The position numbers were made by a program, and so were the translations under genes. DNA of 64,000 bases from Gentiana macrophylla (Eukaryota; Streptophyta; Magnoliopsida; Gentianales; Gentianaceae), in the NCBI GenBank assembly GCA_026214975.1, contig CM047806.1:1938127-2002126 (forward strand), written 5' to 3'. Below, one piece after another: positions 33,886 through 45,366 of the stretch. The notes beneath the pieces were generated by a model, which did no database searches, had not been told where the DNA came from, and was given only the letters and a program-made list of their open reading frames with translations. Within the stretch, counting starts at the first letter, position 1. Every line of letters begins with the position of its first letter.

Positions 33886-34410
33886 CTATGAAATTGACCG
33901 CCATGTGTAGTTCTTTATGCTTCTAGGATGGTTCTCGTTTCCAACAACCAAGATGCCAGCGGGTGTAATCTTGTAGTCAGAAACTGCTGATGCAACCACA
34001 TATATCTCATCCTCTTCACAAGTGGTTGCAATGTAGTCAAACTTACTAGTCTCATCCACCCTTCTTGCGGATCGCAAGTGCAACTTCTTGTGTTCGTAAT
34101 GTATTTCTTGCGTATGTCATTATTATGACCTCTAATACCTTTTTGGTGTAGTAGTCATCATTGCACGAGTAGCAATGTTCCAGAATAAACTGAGGGTGCC
34201 TTCCGCCACCCTGACTTGCTGCACTTGAGGATTTTCTTGAGCTTGACCATTTGATCCATTCTGAGCCAACTGATTCTGATTTGCAGCATTTTCTTGAGCT
34301 TGACCGTTTGATCCATTCTGAGCAACCTGATTCGGATTTGTAGTAGTTTGACCGACTGTGATGAAGATTTTGGTAACGTGGAGCCAAGAAAAAACACAGG
34401 ATTTTTAAAA
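33886..34410 (-). other. Possible gene fragment, Gln/Asn-rich then a conserved-looking tail
   Basis: In minus-strand frames there is a repeated NQNQLAQNGSNGQAQEN-type segment (about 34240-34350, two near-copies of 57 bp) followed, after a frame change, by 34083-33886: SKFDYIATTCEEDEIYVVASAV, then YKITPAGILVVGNENHP. The base composition looks coding, but I see no start codon or splice sites I trust, and I do not recognise the family. The matching part of copy B (near 63340-63400) lacks this block. Confidence 0.3.
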
Positions 34411-34728
34411 AATGAAGTGACAACACAGGGACTCTTTTGAAGTAAATCAACTCTTTTATACCTATTTCAGCTATAAACTAACCGCTATTCCACTTATAAA
34501 ACCGTTTTATAAAAGTAGGTTTACTTATAATCACATTGGTTACTAAACTAAGTAACTACCATATATTTCACGGTTACTAAACTAACAGCAATTCCAGTTA
34601 TGAAACCGTTTTATAAAAGTCGGCTTTCTTATAATCCCATTGGTTACTAAACTAAGTAACAGCCATATATTTCAGTTGGTTTATTTGACACGTTTCACTT
34701 TATATTTGATGTAAAGTTATTTATTTAT

Positions 34729-34993
34729 TACTCCCTCCGTGTTTTTTATCCGTCGCATAGAGAAGATTCGCAGTGATTAAAAAATGATTAATGTGTTTGA
34801 AAAAAAGCGTAAAATAACAAAATTGTTTTTCACTCATTGTGTATGGAAAATTGTATCAATATTTGGGTTATTAAAATGAAGGGTAAAGAAGGAAAAAAAA
34901 TAATAAATGCTGTATTGGTATTGTAAAATGACAGATAAATAAATACAAAGCGAATTCTGAAAAAGCGACCGTCAAAAGAATACGGAGGGAGTA
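34729..34993. mobile_element. Stowaway/Mariner-type MITE
   Basis: Ends TACTCCCTCCGTGTTTTTTA and, reversed, TACTCCCTCCGTATTCTTTT. The next blocks also pair (atccgtcgc with the reverse of gcgaccgtc). TA borders are present. Confidence 0.88.
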
Positions 34994-35087
34994 TTATTTT
35001 TGCAACTAAATTGCTTTTCTCATCACAAATTTTAGGTTGGTCATGGATCAAATGTGGTGTACCCTATCTAATAGGAATTATTGTTTT

Positions 35088-35340
35088 GGGATAAGAGTCT
35101 TAAATGACACAATATGAAAGATATCAGGCAAAAATAACTATAAAAACATAATTTTGATAAAAAAGACATTTCAGTAGTGAATTTGAAAGTGAATTACGTT
35201 GATTTTCTGCACAAAACTAAAATAATTCAATTTCATATTCACTATCACTTTCACTTTCATCAGTGATATGTCCTTTTTGACAAGAATCTTTTCATATAGT
35301 CCTAAAATCATGACATCTTTCTAAATGTGTCCTAATTGCA
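35088..35340. mobile_element. MITE family B, copy 1
   Basis: Starts gggataagagtcttaaatga and contains 'acaatatgaaagat.tcaggcaaaaa' and 'aaagacatttca.tagtgaa'. Its centre is an inverted repeat around 'gtgaattacgttgatttt'. The same blocks occur in reverse orientation at 43852-44101. Confidence 0.75.
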
Positions 35341-35559
35341 GTTTACTATATTGTTTTTAAATTGGGGCCTCACTTCTAGAAAAAAAACTACCCATGAATT
35401 TCCTTTAAAGAGATGACATAATGGTCGTTTCCCAGAGCAATAAAAACCCACTTTCGAAATCCAGTGGAAAGGTAGGGGAATCAAATGGTCACGGTGATCG
35501 TGCTACTAGACCTGGAAACTAATAATAGGGAATAGAGAAATATAAACAAAGCAATTCAA

Positions 35560-35672
35560 TAAGCATTAGCCCAGCGGTAATCATTGAGATTGTTAATTCG
35601 GCGTTTGTGATTCGAGTCACAGTGGAGATAAAAGTGGGTGCGTGTGTTTCTTTCCTATCCGTAAAAAAAAGT
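35560..35672 (+). mobile_element. SINE-like sequence
   Basis: 'ttagcccagcggtaatc' resembles a tRNA A box and 'gtgattcgagtcac' a B box about 35 bases on. A T-rich stretch 'gtgtttctttcctatccg' and a short A-run follow, as in plant Au-type SINEs. Diverged, with no target duplication found. Confidence 0.4.
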
Positions 35673-35934
35673 TTCTTTTTTGAAAAGAACAAAGCAAACA
35701 GTTAATTCAAGTTAATTGTGTCTGAACATTATATTTTAATAACGTATCTCTCATTTTTAAACATCTTTGTATCCCGTCAATTGATGGTGCCATTGCTAAT
35801 TCTTGATGAAATCGCTGAAAGAGGCCCTACTTCTAGCGTCAATTGACGATGCTGGATACCGTCAAGTATACGATCCGGGCCTAAATTACTCCTAGAACGA
35901 TTTTATCAAGAACCTTCTAACAATGGGATGGTGA

Positions 35935-36430
35935 TTTGGGGATGATTTTGACTGAGCCTGATAGTTAGTTTCTCTCAAGTTGCTTACGTATCCAATGTGC
36001 GTAATTGGAATCAAGTCTTCGTAGTTCCTTAGAGTTTGATTATATAGGGGGCGTCTCGCCCTATTTCTTGTCCTGCAAGTATCTAGGATTTATTTCCTAA
36101 CCCTAAGGATTAATTTGAGTAAATCCCTTATACTTAGAGATAATTACGGTTATATCATATTACCAGGATCAATGTCCTATAATCAGGAGATTCTTTCCAT
36201 GTTTATCCTATTATATAGGCACATGCTAAATATCAAGATAAGGAAAGCTCTACCGTCCTGCGATGAGCTATTCAAGCCGTCTCGACCCGAGCTGAACTTC
36301 CCGACCTCCGCTAGTCCCGAGCCGTCCTGCGGTGGCCTAGTTGGAAGGAAGGGTCAGGCCTGCCTTTATATTCATCGACCTTGTTTCTCTATTTACTTAT
36401 TGTGAGATCATTCTCCGAGTGACACGTGGC
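35935..36430. repeat. Dispersed repeat, copy 2 (partner near 2380-2900)
   Basis: Shares the ordered blocks listed for copy 1, including 'cttacgtatccaatg' and 'tatatagggggcg', and ends in 'gtgacacgtggcgatg'. Confidence 0.55.
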
Positions 36431-36656
36431 GATGCCTACTCTAACCATCGTAAAAAAGCATGTAAGAAGAAGCAAATTAAGGCTTTTAAAAAGGCAACCA
36501 AACTGAATCATGACTCACCTCCAGCAAGTAACCAACTCTTCACCCCCCCCCCCCAAATCACCAAGCCCCCCTCCCCACAACCACATAATCTATCAACCCA
36601 CAACCCAAATCAATACAATACCAAACCAAGAAGCAATTAAGCTTGAAATAATACAT

Positions 36657-38265
36657 AGTATCGGAGCGGGAGGTCATGGGATCAAACCCCGGCTCCCTCA
36701 GTTATATTGTGCAAGTGTTGGGCCTCTTTGTCTTGTTGGCCTAGTTTGGTCTTGTCTTTGTGTGCCTATTTGGCACAGCCTTGTTAGAGGCCCACACTTG
36801 AGGGGGCGTGTTAAAGGAAATAAAGTTGCGCCTTTACTAGCACCAATTGGTTTTAGTACAACGGTAAGCGCTTGATCCTAATATGGTATCAAAGCGGGAG
36901 GTCATGGGATCAATCCTCGCTTCCAACATTGTTTCCCCAATTATATTGTGCAAGTGTTGGGCCTCTTTGTTGGCCTTGTATGTGTGCCATTTATATGCCT
37001 TTGTGTGCCATGTTGGCCCAGGCTTGTTATAGGCCCACACTTGAGGGGGCGTGTTAAAAGTGATATAAGGAAATATAGTAGCGTCTTTACTAACACCAAT
37101 TGGTGTTAGTAAAGGCGCAACTTTATTTCCTTTAACACGCCCCTCAAGTGTGGGCCTCTAACAAGGTGTGCCATCAAGGCACACAAAGAGAAGACAAAAC
37201 AGGTCAACAAACAAATAGGCCCAACACTTGCGCAAGATAATATAAGCGGGGAGCCAGGGTTTGATCCATGACCTCGCGCTCGATACCATATTAGGATCAA
37301 GCGCTTACCGTTGTACTAAAACCAATTGGTTTTAGTACAACGGTAAGCGCTTGATCCTAATATGGTATCGGAGCGGGAGGTTATGGGATCAAACCCTGGC
37401 TCCCTCAGTTATATTGTGCAAGTGTTGGGCCTATTTATTTGTTGACCTGGTTTGGTCTTGTCTTTGTGTGCCTTGATGGCACAGCCTTGTTAGAGGCCCA
37501 CACTTGAGGGAGAGTGTTAAAGGAAATAAATTTGCGCCTTTACTAAAACCAATTGGTTTTAGTACAACGGTAAGCGCTCCTAATATGGTATCGGAGCGGG
37601 AGGTCATGGGATCAAACCCTGGCTCCCTCAGTTATACTGTGCAAGTGTTGGGCCTATTTGTTTGTTGACCTGGTTTGGTCTTGTCTTTGTGTGCCTTGAT
37701 GGCACAGCCTTGTTAGAGGCCCACACTTGAGGGGGCGTGTTAAAGGAAATAAAGTTGCGCTTTACTAATACCAATTGGTTTTAGTACAGCGGTAAGCGCT
37801 TGATCCTAATATGGTATCGGAGCGGGAGGTCATGGGATCAAACCACACTCCCCCGGTTATATTGTGCAAGTGTTGGGCCTATTTATTTGTTGACCTGGTT
37901 TGGTCTTGTCTTTGTGTGCCTTGATGGCACAGCCTTGTTAGAGGCCCACACTTGAGGGGATGTGTTAAAGGAAATAAAATTGCGCCTTTACTAACACAAA
38001 TTGGTTTTAGTACAACGGTAAGCGCTTGATCCTAATATGGTATCGGAGCGGGAGGTCATGGGATCAAACCCCGGCTCCCTCAGTTATATTGTGCAAGTGT
38101 TGGGCCTCTTTGTCTTGTTGGCCTAGTTTGGTCTTGTCTTTGTGTGCCTAGTTGGCACAGCCTTGTTAGAGGCCCACACTTGAGGCGGCGTGTTAAAGGA
38201 AATAAAGTTGCGCCTTTACTAGCACCAATTGGTTTTAGTACAACGGTAAGCGCTTGATCCTAATA
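36657..38265. repeat. Tandem array of a miniature LTR element (TRIM-like), 226 bp period, one unit inverted
   Basis: Each unit has a 75 bp LTR-like block (36809-36883 as type; starts TGTTAAAGG, ends CCTAATA) and about 150 bp of inner sequence. The inner part opens with TGGTATCGGAGCGGGAGGTC, like a tRNA-Met primer-binding site, and closes with the purine tract cttgagggggcg. Primer sites occur at about 36656, 36884, 37363, 37586, 37812 and 38038 (+) and once reversed near 37283-37296 (-), so there are seven units. Neighbouring units share one LTR, as expected after unequal LTR recombination. The inverted unit runs exactly from the centre of one CCAATTGG palindrome (37099/37100) to the centre of the next (37325/37326). 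An alternative reading as tandem tRNA-derived SINEs is weaker because of the purine tract and LTR boundary. Confidence 0.8.
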
Positions 38266-38523
38266 GTAGAGTCAGCCAACAAAGCACAAAAATCAACAGG
38301 CCACCACCAATTCCCATAGCAAAACATCCACACCAACCTCCAAAGCATAAGACCATATGCATACTTGAAAAAACAACACACTTCAAAAAAACATTTGTAC
38401 TCTATTAGTAATAAACAACACATTCATAAACATATGTACTCTATTAATAATTTATAAAAAGCAAATTTCTTTCCATATAGACAGATACCTTACAATGTTT
38501 GAATGGAAGCCTATAGAGCTGCA

Positions 38524-39694
38524 CTAAAAACATGGAGTAATCCAGGTGGATGGAGAAGCTTTGCTGAACAACGGCTCTCCTCGATAAACCGGCTCGATGG
38601 TTCCCGTTTCCAAATTATATATACCAGTGTCCATGCCACCGCCTTTTGGCCCTTCAAAGTAATAATATTCCCAATCATCATCGGTGAAATAAATATGATT
38701 GGCTTTGATTACTGTTCCAGGAAATCTTGAGGCATCCACAGCGATGGTGGAATTGTAACCAACGAAGACAACCATGCTTCCGAGGCTATAGATCTCTTTC
38801 CATGTCCCCATCACTATATCAATTTCATACACATGAAATTTATTAGTGATATAAGACAAACCATCCGAACTCAAATCAGGGGCTTTTCTTGTAATAAGGA
38901 GCAACGAGTCATCAATAGTTTTGACGATATATTTGCGGTTAGAGTTTACTAGTTCATTAAAAAGGCCTCTTTTAAAATAATCTGGGGTCAGATTTTTTGG
39001 CATAAAATATGCAACTACACGACCATCTACTACATGTTTATCACATTCGGAAAACTTGAAGACCCAAACCATTGCCGGACTACCGAAGGCACAAAATTGT
39101 CCACCGCCAAGGTACACAACATCACGAAACGTCCCAATTCGGTCCTTGATCAAGTTCCATGCTTTGTCCCCTGGCCTTCAAAAAGCTAAATTTCCACCAC
39201 CATCAGCTATGACCATCAAAACGAAGTCCGAAGTCTCACTTGGCCTTGATGAAAGGACCATCTTTTGGATAAAAACATGCGGATGCATCCGGCCATTCAC
39301 ATTCTGGAAAGGTGTTTTGATGTGGTAAGGGAATCTCGGTGCCTGTAAAAGGATCTAGCAGGCTCATGCTACCATCTTCTTTGGCACACATCAACCATCC
39401 TAATGATTCGAAGCACTTCTTGCTTTTAAACTTTGGAACTTTCACAGAAGCCGCAATTGATTCACAATCAACCAAACTATATAACTCACGGACATCATCA
39501 TTGCCATCATCTCTGACGGAAAGCATCAGATAAGGGGTCCGTTGCCGTAACCTTAGACCCTCAAAATACTCCTCCTTTGCAGCTGCACGCAAAGATTTGG
39601 ATATGTTTCTAAAGGAAGTGAAATCTTCAAGCTTTTTCAGCCGATTTGCTATTTCTGATAGCATGTCGTATGGAAGGTCGGACAAATTAGCCAT
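38524..39694 (-). pseudogene. SKIP23-like F-box paralogue, copy 2, broken
   Basis: Very close to the + strand copy at 45367-46541 and more distant from 13769-14923. The start is ATGGCTAATTTGTCC-like at 39694, giving MANLSDLPYDMLSEIANRLKK. Two lesions: about 5 bases are missing near 39281-39291 (compare 'ggccgcttgagatggatcc' in copy 3 with 'ggccggatgcatcc' here), shifting frame; and TGA at 39180-39178 replaces the TGG of LAFWRPGDKAW. The rest of the domain to PSTWITPCF at 38524 is open. At best a truncated F-box peptide would be made. The tttgtag acceptor is missing or altered upstream ('ttttgtagatttgtctcag'). Confidence 0.88.
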
Positions 39695-40275
39695 TTCTGA
39701 GACAAATCTACAAAATAAGAACAACCATCACTAACCAAACAGGTTTATTGAAACATATCAGGTCATGAGAAACAGAAATGCTAAAATTACTAGAATATTA
39801 GTTACTAAAATTAGTTACTCGATCTCTCTATGTATATTTTGGGAATGGAGCGGGGATTTTCATTCGGGGCATGGATTTTCCACATGTATATATAGTTGCC
39901 TACACACGAATCATCTTCCGAGGTTGAGCATTATCAATTTCACTTGAGGATTCGTGAATGAATGTTGGGTTGGGTCACCTCGAATGGTTAAGCCGCATGC
40001 GGAGACCCACAGATACGGTTTTGGGGATCATGTCGAAAAACCCGGCCGGCGTCCGGCCAAAATGTTCAATGAAACATGTTGTGTACTGTAGTGCACATAT
40101 CATTTTCCAAACAGCCAAGTTGTAAAAAAAAATTAAATAAATAAATAAATTGCTGGAGGAAAAAGAAGAAAAGAGAAATGTTATGTACCTTCAGCCTTTT
40201 ATTACATGAAAACTATTCTTTATGAATTTACGATGATGAGTTAAAAGATGTTTGTATAGATGTCGATGTGCAAAC

Positions 40276-41988
40276 TATAGTATTTTTTTTTTTTTGAGAA
40301 GATAAAGGATATTTATTTCACCAAATCGAGAGAGCAAGCCATGATTACATTCGCAGGCGGCGTAGAGCCCCATTGTTTAAGTCCTACCAAAGAAAGGCCT
40401 TCCTTTGCCAAGAGGTGAGCCGGAGTATTTCCTTCTCTCTTGACAAAAGAGAAAATGCATTTAGAAAAAACAGGGAGCATAACTTTACAATCATCAATGA
40501 TACTTCCCAAGTGAGATAAATCCAACTCATCCGATGTTAACTTGTGGTATCTTGTCGAGAGTCTCCTTCAAAGGCGACAATTGAATAACCCCAAGTTAAA
40601 GCAAAACGATAGCTTGGTGAATCGCGAGAGCCTCACCTATCGCTACCTCATACCTTCCATCTAACTTCATTGAAAAACTGTGTAGAATATCACCACGATG
40701 GTTACGCAAAATACCTCCAATAGCTATCGTATCTCCTCTACAGTGGCGGCGTCGACATTAAACTTTACCATTGGGTCTTGTGGAGGTTCCCAACTCCTCT
40801 TAAGATTTTCTTTGGTAGGGATGGAAACAGTCGGCTTGGGCTTCTAAATAAGCTTTAGCTTCGGACTCGGCGAGATCGAGCCAACACCAAATCAGGGCGG
40901 GTTGGTTGCTTCTCGTACACTAATTTGCATCGACTTTTCCATATCCACCATAAAACACAAATAATTCTTGCCATTTGCTTCACCACTTTCTTTGTCAACC
41001 AACAACTCGAGGAAGTCTTGCATTGACTCGGGGTGAGGATGTACAATAATGTCTCTTTGGGAGCTCGCTCCACACCAATCTTGCCGTGATGCAATCAAAA
41101 AAACAGTGCTTCATTGTTTCTTTCTCTCTATTGCAGGCCAAGCACATACCGTCGCCGATACCCCTTGAGCGAAGGCCCATCGCAGTAGGTAGAGCGTTAG
41201 TTAGGAGTTTCCAACAAAAATGTATTATTCTTGGCTTTACAAACACAAGGATATCCAAATTTTCTTATATGGCTGAGAGGTAGTTGCGAGTGAACGTTCA
41301 GCCTCTTGAGTCTTTAATTTTAGAGCAAGGTGATACCGATTTTACCGAGTAAATGCCATTGTTAAGTATAGTGCCATATCAACTTATCATCAATATTTCG
41401 AGGGACAAGGGCATTGATAGAATGCTATCAGCTTCATTTGGCCAAAACATTTCTTTGATCAAAGTGTGTTTCCACTGTCTAGTATAAGTATTAATTAAGC
41501 TGCTTACCTTCTCTGGCAACATTGAATCGTCTTTTGGGTGGGCTTTGAAGGTAGGAGGGAGTGGCAACCATTGGTCTTTTGTTATGCTCACTGTGTTTCC
41601 ATTGCCTATCCGCCACCTTAGTCCTTTAAAAAATAGGTCCCTTCCGAGAAGAATACCCCGCCAGATCGCTGATGGACGGGCTGTTATAGTGGCAGCTCCA
41701 AAGTCCTTTGTTGCAAAATATTTCGCCTTAAGAACTTGGGATGATAGTGTTTCTGGGTCGGATAGAACGCGCCAAGCTTGCTTTGCTAAAAGAGCGGCAT
41801 TGAAACATTCAAGATCTCTAAAGCCTAGCCCCCCCCTCCATCTTCGGTTTACAGCACTTGTTCCAAGACTTCCAATGTATTTTCCGGTCGCCGTCTGTGT
41901 TGCTCCAGAAGAACTTTTTCGTCAAGCTTTCCAATTCAGATATGATCTTCTTAGGAAGGATAAAACACTGTTCCTTGTTATAGTATTT
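40276..41988 (-). mobile_element. 5'-truncated L1-type LINE
   Basis: The minus strand keeps only the 3' end of ORF2. From right to left: GGLGFRDLECFNAALLAKQAWR-like RT tail (about 41830-41750, seen in parts); a zinc-binding RVT region with FCWKLLTNALPTAMGLRSRGI, CLACNREKETMKHCFFDC (41258-41085); and an RNase H tail REGNTPAHLLAKEGLS (40313-40525). The poly(A) tail appears as a T-run at 40283-40295. A direct repeat tatagtattt at 40276-40285 and 41979-41988 is a likely target duplication and sets both ends. Several frameshifts are present. The 190-codon + strand frame at 41545-42117 is its shadow. Confidence 0.82.
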
Positions 41989-42672
41989 ATTTTATGTGAA
42001 TTACAATCCTTGATCCTATCTTTTATTCTTTTTTTTTGGAATAAATCCTTATCCTTTTCTAAAATGGCGGGTCAATTAGAGCCTTTATCAACTACAATTA
42101 CCTATTCTAGAAATTAAGATCGAATAAATAAATAGTGAGAAATTAAGATCGAATAATAAAAAAATAGTGAATGAAAAAAAAAAAAACCGGGTCCTATAAT
42201 TCATGCGCTCGATTAGCTCTTACTGTGCTACTCTCGATTCCCGACCTGCGGTACTTGATATAAAGTCTCCAACCTTTCCCCTTTCTTAAAAAGAAAAAGG
42301 CTAACCCATTGTGGAATAGGATTAGGAAGTTTGCACATTGACATTTATATATAAACATATTTTATGCCGAATAGAAACTCATAAATAGAGTCTTCCTATA
42401 ATAAAAAGTATTATTTCTTCAATTCTTTTGTTTCTTAATTATTTATATTTTTTTGGGAAAAAACTGATATTCTTTTTTTCTTTTGTTATACCGACACCTG
42501 TTGCTCCTTGTTCCTACGGCAAATTGTCTTTGCAAGCCTTTATTTTTGTCACAACGACTTTATTGATACATCATATTTATCTTACTTCATATTGAATCAA
42601 ACATCTTAAAAGACTGTTCTTAACTCAAAATCCTTTTATTGGAGCATGGTTCAGGAGCTTTGTAACTGTTGC
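41989..42672. other. Intergenic, AT-rich
   Basis: No gene seen. A-runs near 42170-42186 and mixed AT repeats only. Confidence 0.4.
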
Positions 42673-43635
42673 TGTAATATCCTAGTTTTAATTAAAGGGA
42701 AAAATTGGTAACTTATGATATTTAATTACCTATTTACCTTTTTCCATTTAATTATGTATGGGATATTATATTTTTTAAGATAAATATTGGATTAATGTGT
42801 TTTAAAATACATATTAATACTTCCTGAACCCAAAATCATCATTAGTCCACGTTAGAAAGGAAAAAGGAAAAAGAAAAGAAAAAAAGCGGCGCTTTACTGA
42901 GAAGAAGAAAAAAAGGGTTTCGAGGTTGATCCGTCTTTCCGTTTTTCAGATAATTCATACCATCACGATCACCGCGACGAGGTAAATCGGAAAACCCTCT
43001 TTTTGGAATCTAGGGTTCTTGAGTTTATCTAAGCAATTAGGCTTTAATACATTCTTTAGATTAATCGTAGGTTGTTATTTTTATTGTAGGAATCGAAATA
43101 ATCACTTGTTTCAAATTAAAGTTTGGCTTTTTGACCAAAGTTTCTACAAATTAAAAGGTGAAGGGATGTTTAACTGTATTTAAATATGTTATTGTTGGTG
43201 TTGTCTCTTTGGTCGATGTTTTTTTTACATATATACTTATATTGTTCAGTTGAAAAAAAATAGGGTATGAAAGAAAGGAAAAAAGAAAAAAAAAAAAAGT
43301 CGGCCAAACCTCCTGGAAGTATTATTTTTGTTGGTTGGTACAGTGTTATATTTTAATTTATGGTTGAATTTGCAGGTACTATTGTTTGCCTATTATTTTC
43401 CAGAAAGAAGAAAAAGAAAGGGATAAAAAGTAAATAGATTGCAAAAGGGTTAAATATATTTCTAAAACTAGTACAATGAACAATAAAATGTGGAGTGTTT
43501 TTTTAAGTGTATGCGATATAATAAAAATGATGGTGTATAGTGTCGCATCATTTTATTTTGGAAAGGAAGGAAAAAAAAAAACGACTTAATGGTTGTATTG
43601 AGTCCTTTTGGTTAAAAGGAAAGAATATTTTTTTT

Positions 43636-43774
43636 GGGGTCAGAGTCCATAAGGACAGGTTTTAAACTTAAATGGTTGAGAAGGACAGTGACTACATGTG
43701 TTACTACACGTGTTACTACATGTTTGTTCTTCTCAACCATTTTAGATTAAAACATGTCTTTTAGAACCTTTAAC
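43636..43774. mobile_element. MITE family A, copy 1
   Basis: Inverted repeat arms: ggggtcagagtccataagga to ggttgagaaggaca, pairing with the right arm that ends 'tagaacctttaac'. The centre holds tgttactacacgtgttac. The related copy is at 48882-49117. Confidence 0.7.
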
Positions 43775-43851
43775 ATTATTTTTTTATTATTGTTGTTATC
43801 TTGGTTTATTTGTCTATTGTTTTGAAGCCTTAATTGTTATACTTAATTGTC

Positions 43852-44101
43852 AATTAAGACACATTTAGAAAGATGTTAGGATTTTAGGACTAAAATAGAA
43901 GTTTTTTTTGTCAAAAAAGGACATTTCACGTGTGAAAGTGAAAATGATAGTGAATTTAAAAGTGAATTACGTTGGTTTTGTACTGAAAATCAACGTAATT
44001 CACTTTCTTTCAATAGTGAAATGTCTTTTTTGACAAAAATCTTTTCTTATAGTCCTTTTTGCCTGACATCTTTCATATTGTGTGCTTTAGGACCCTTATC
44101 C
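43852..44101. mobile_element. MITE family B, copy 2 (reverse of 35088-35340)
   Basis: Ends in 'ctttaggacccttatc', the reverse of the start of copy 1. Its centre 'gtgaattacgttgg..ccaacgtaattcac'-like palindrome (44966 excluded; centre near 43965-44005) can form a hairpin. Confidence 0.72.
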
Positions 44102-45366
44102 TTAATTGTTAGTATATTGTAAAGTATGGTGTATGGGTTCTGGTGACCTTGGCTCCGCACCATGCCGACCTCCTCCGCGGGATAAGCACGGGAGCACCGG
44201 AACACATCGCTTGACTTTGCGGGACGTTGTGTTTAGTAACTTACGTCTTCTGTGCTATGTGATAAGTAATGTAATTAGAATGCTCTAGGACTAGAAGTCC
44301 CTAAGAAGTCTTTTATGTGAAATGAATCTAGGCGGTTAGCTTAACTACGCTTCAACATATTTGAGATAAAAGATAAAACACCTTGGTTTTTGGTAAGTCA
44401 CGTTTCTAATTCGTAGTTTGGGACTATTACCCCTCCACAAAGGTAGCCGCTGCATGGACTGGGTAGTCTCCCACGTGGGTAGTAGTTGTTCCATATGAGG
44501 AGCTGATGATATGTCGTGGTGCATTCTCACCATGCAAAGTGTCCTTAGACCTTGTGTGTAACAAACCCCTTGTTTGGTTGAGGTTACTAGTTTGGCTAAT
44601 AGAGGGGAGTGTTACTATACATACATGTTAGTAAGTAATGATGATGTTGACTGATGACCTTGCTCATTCTATTGCTAATGTTAAACACAGTAGTACTTCT
44701 ATCATTTACTGAGTGCTTATGTACTCACCCCTTTATTTGTATGTTTGTTTCCCACCCCGAGAAGGTGATGCAAGTTACTTTGATGGTGATGACGTTTATT
44801 ACGAGGAGTAGTGATTATGTTGATGCTTCGAATTCACTGCTATTTTATTTATTTGTCTTGAGAGATGAGTTGGTATATTTATTTATCTTTTATGTTTGTC
44901 CTTTCAGTTCAGGGTTGTAATAAATACACTAGCCATTCGTACCTTCTTTTCAGTTGAATGTTGTTGGAACAACATTTACTTTTTCTCTAGTTGGTTTGAC
45001 ATTGTTGTCGTTTAAGTTTTCCAATTCGTTTCATTTCCGCTTTAACTCTGATGTAATTACGTAAGGCTTACGTATATAATTGACTTAAATATTAAATTAT
45101 ATACGTCGGGCGTTTATTTCCGGATAAGGACACGGTGTCTGGAACGGGGCTAACTATTACCCCGGCAAAGGATAAAATATTTGAATTTGAATTTGTATTC
45201 TTTGTGGAGGCATATCCTTCTTTTATTGGTATTCTTGAATGAATATATGTGATGATATATTAGGCCATCTATTAGCATTGGCTGTTTCAATATACCTGAT
45301 TTGTTTCAATAAACCTGTTTGCTAAGTGATGGTTGTTTTTATTTATTTTGTAGATTTGTCTCGGAA

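Larger units (their letters stand above)
30713..33950 (+). repeat. Segmental duplication, copy A
   Basis: Matches 48369-63380 once the two transposons there are removed. Homology covers about 700 bp upstream of the gene at 31427, the whole gene and about 1.4 kb downstream. It begins at ctactacctat and fades near 'caaccaagatgcc' (33945-33957). Confidence 0.85.
42673..45160 (+). mobile_element. Probable Ty3-gypsy solo LTR (Del/Tekay-like)
   Basis: Starts TGTAATATCC and ends near 'cggtgtctggaacgggg', a common end pattern for large gypsy LTRs, after 'gtcgggcgtttatttccggataag'. Typical inner LTR blocks occur (for example 'actcaccccttta' near 44723). It contains MITE copies at 43636-43774 and 43852-44101. 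The last bases are altered (ggggctaactattacc rather than ggggcgttaca) and no target duplication was found, so boundaries are approximate. Confidence 0.45.

Noticed and set aside
36837..37330. tRNA genes suggested by A-box and B-box-like strings in the array
   Set aside because: The segments do not fold as a tRNA with a proper anticodon arm and acceptor stem; the unit fits a miniature LTR element better.
36657..38265. CRISPR-like regular array
   Set aside because: Plant nuclear context, a 226 bp period, near-identical whole units without variable spacers, and LTR, primer-site and purine-tract structure.
41545..42117. 190-codon + strand frame
   Set aside because: It lies antisense to the LINE RT tail and runs beyond the LINE into AT-rich sequence; no family motif.
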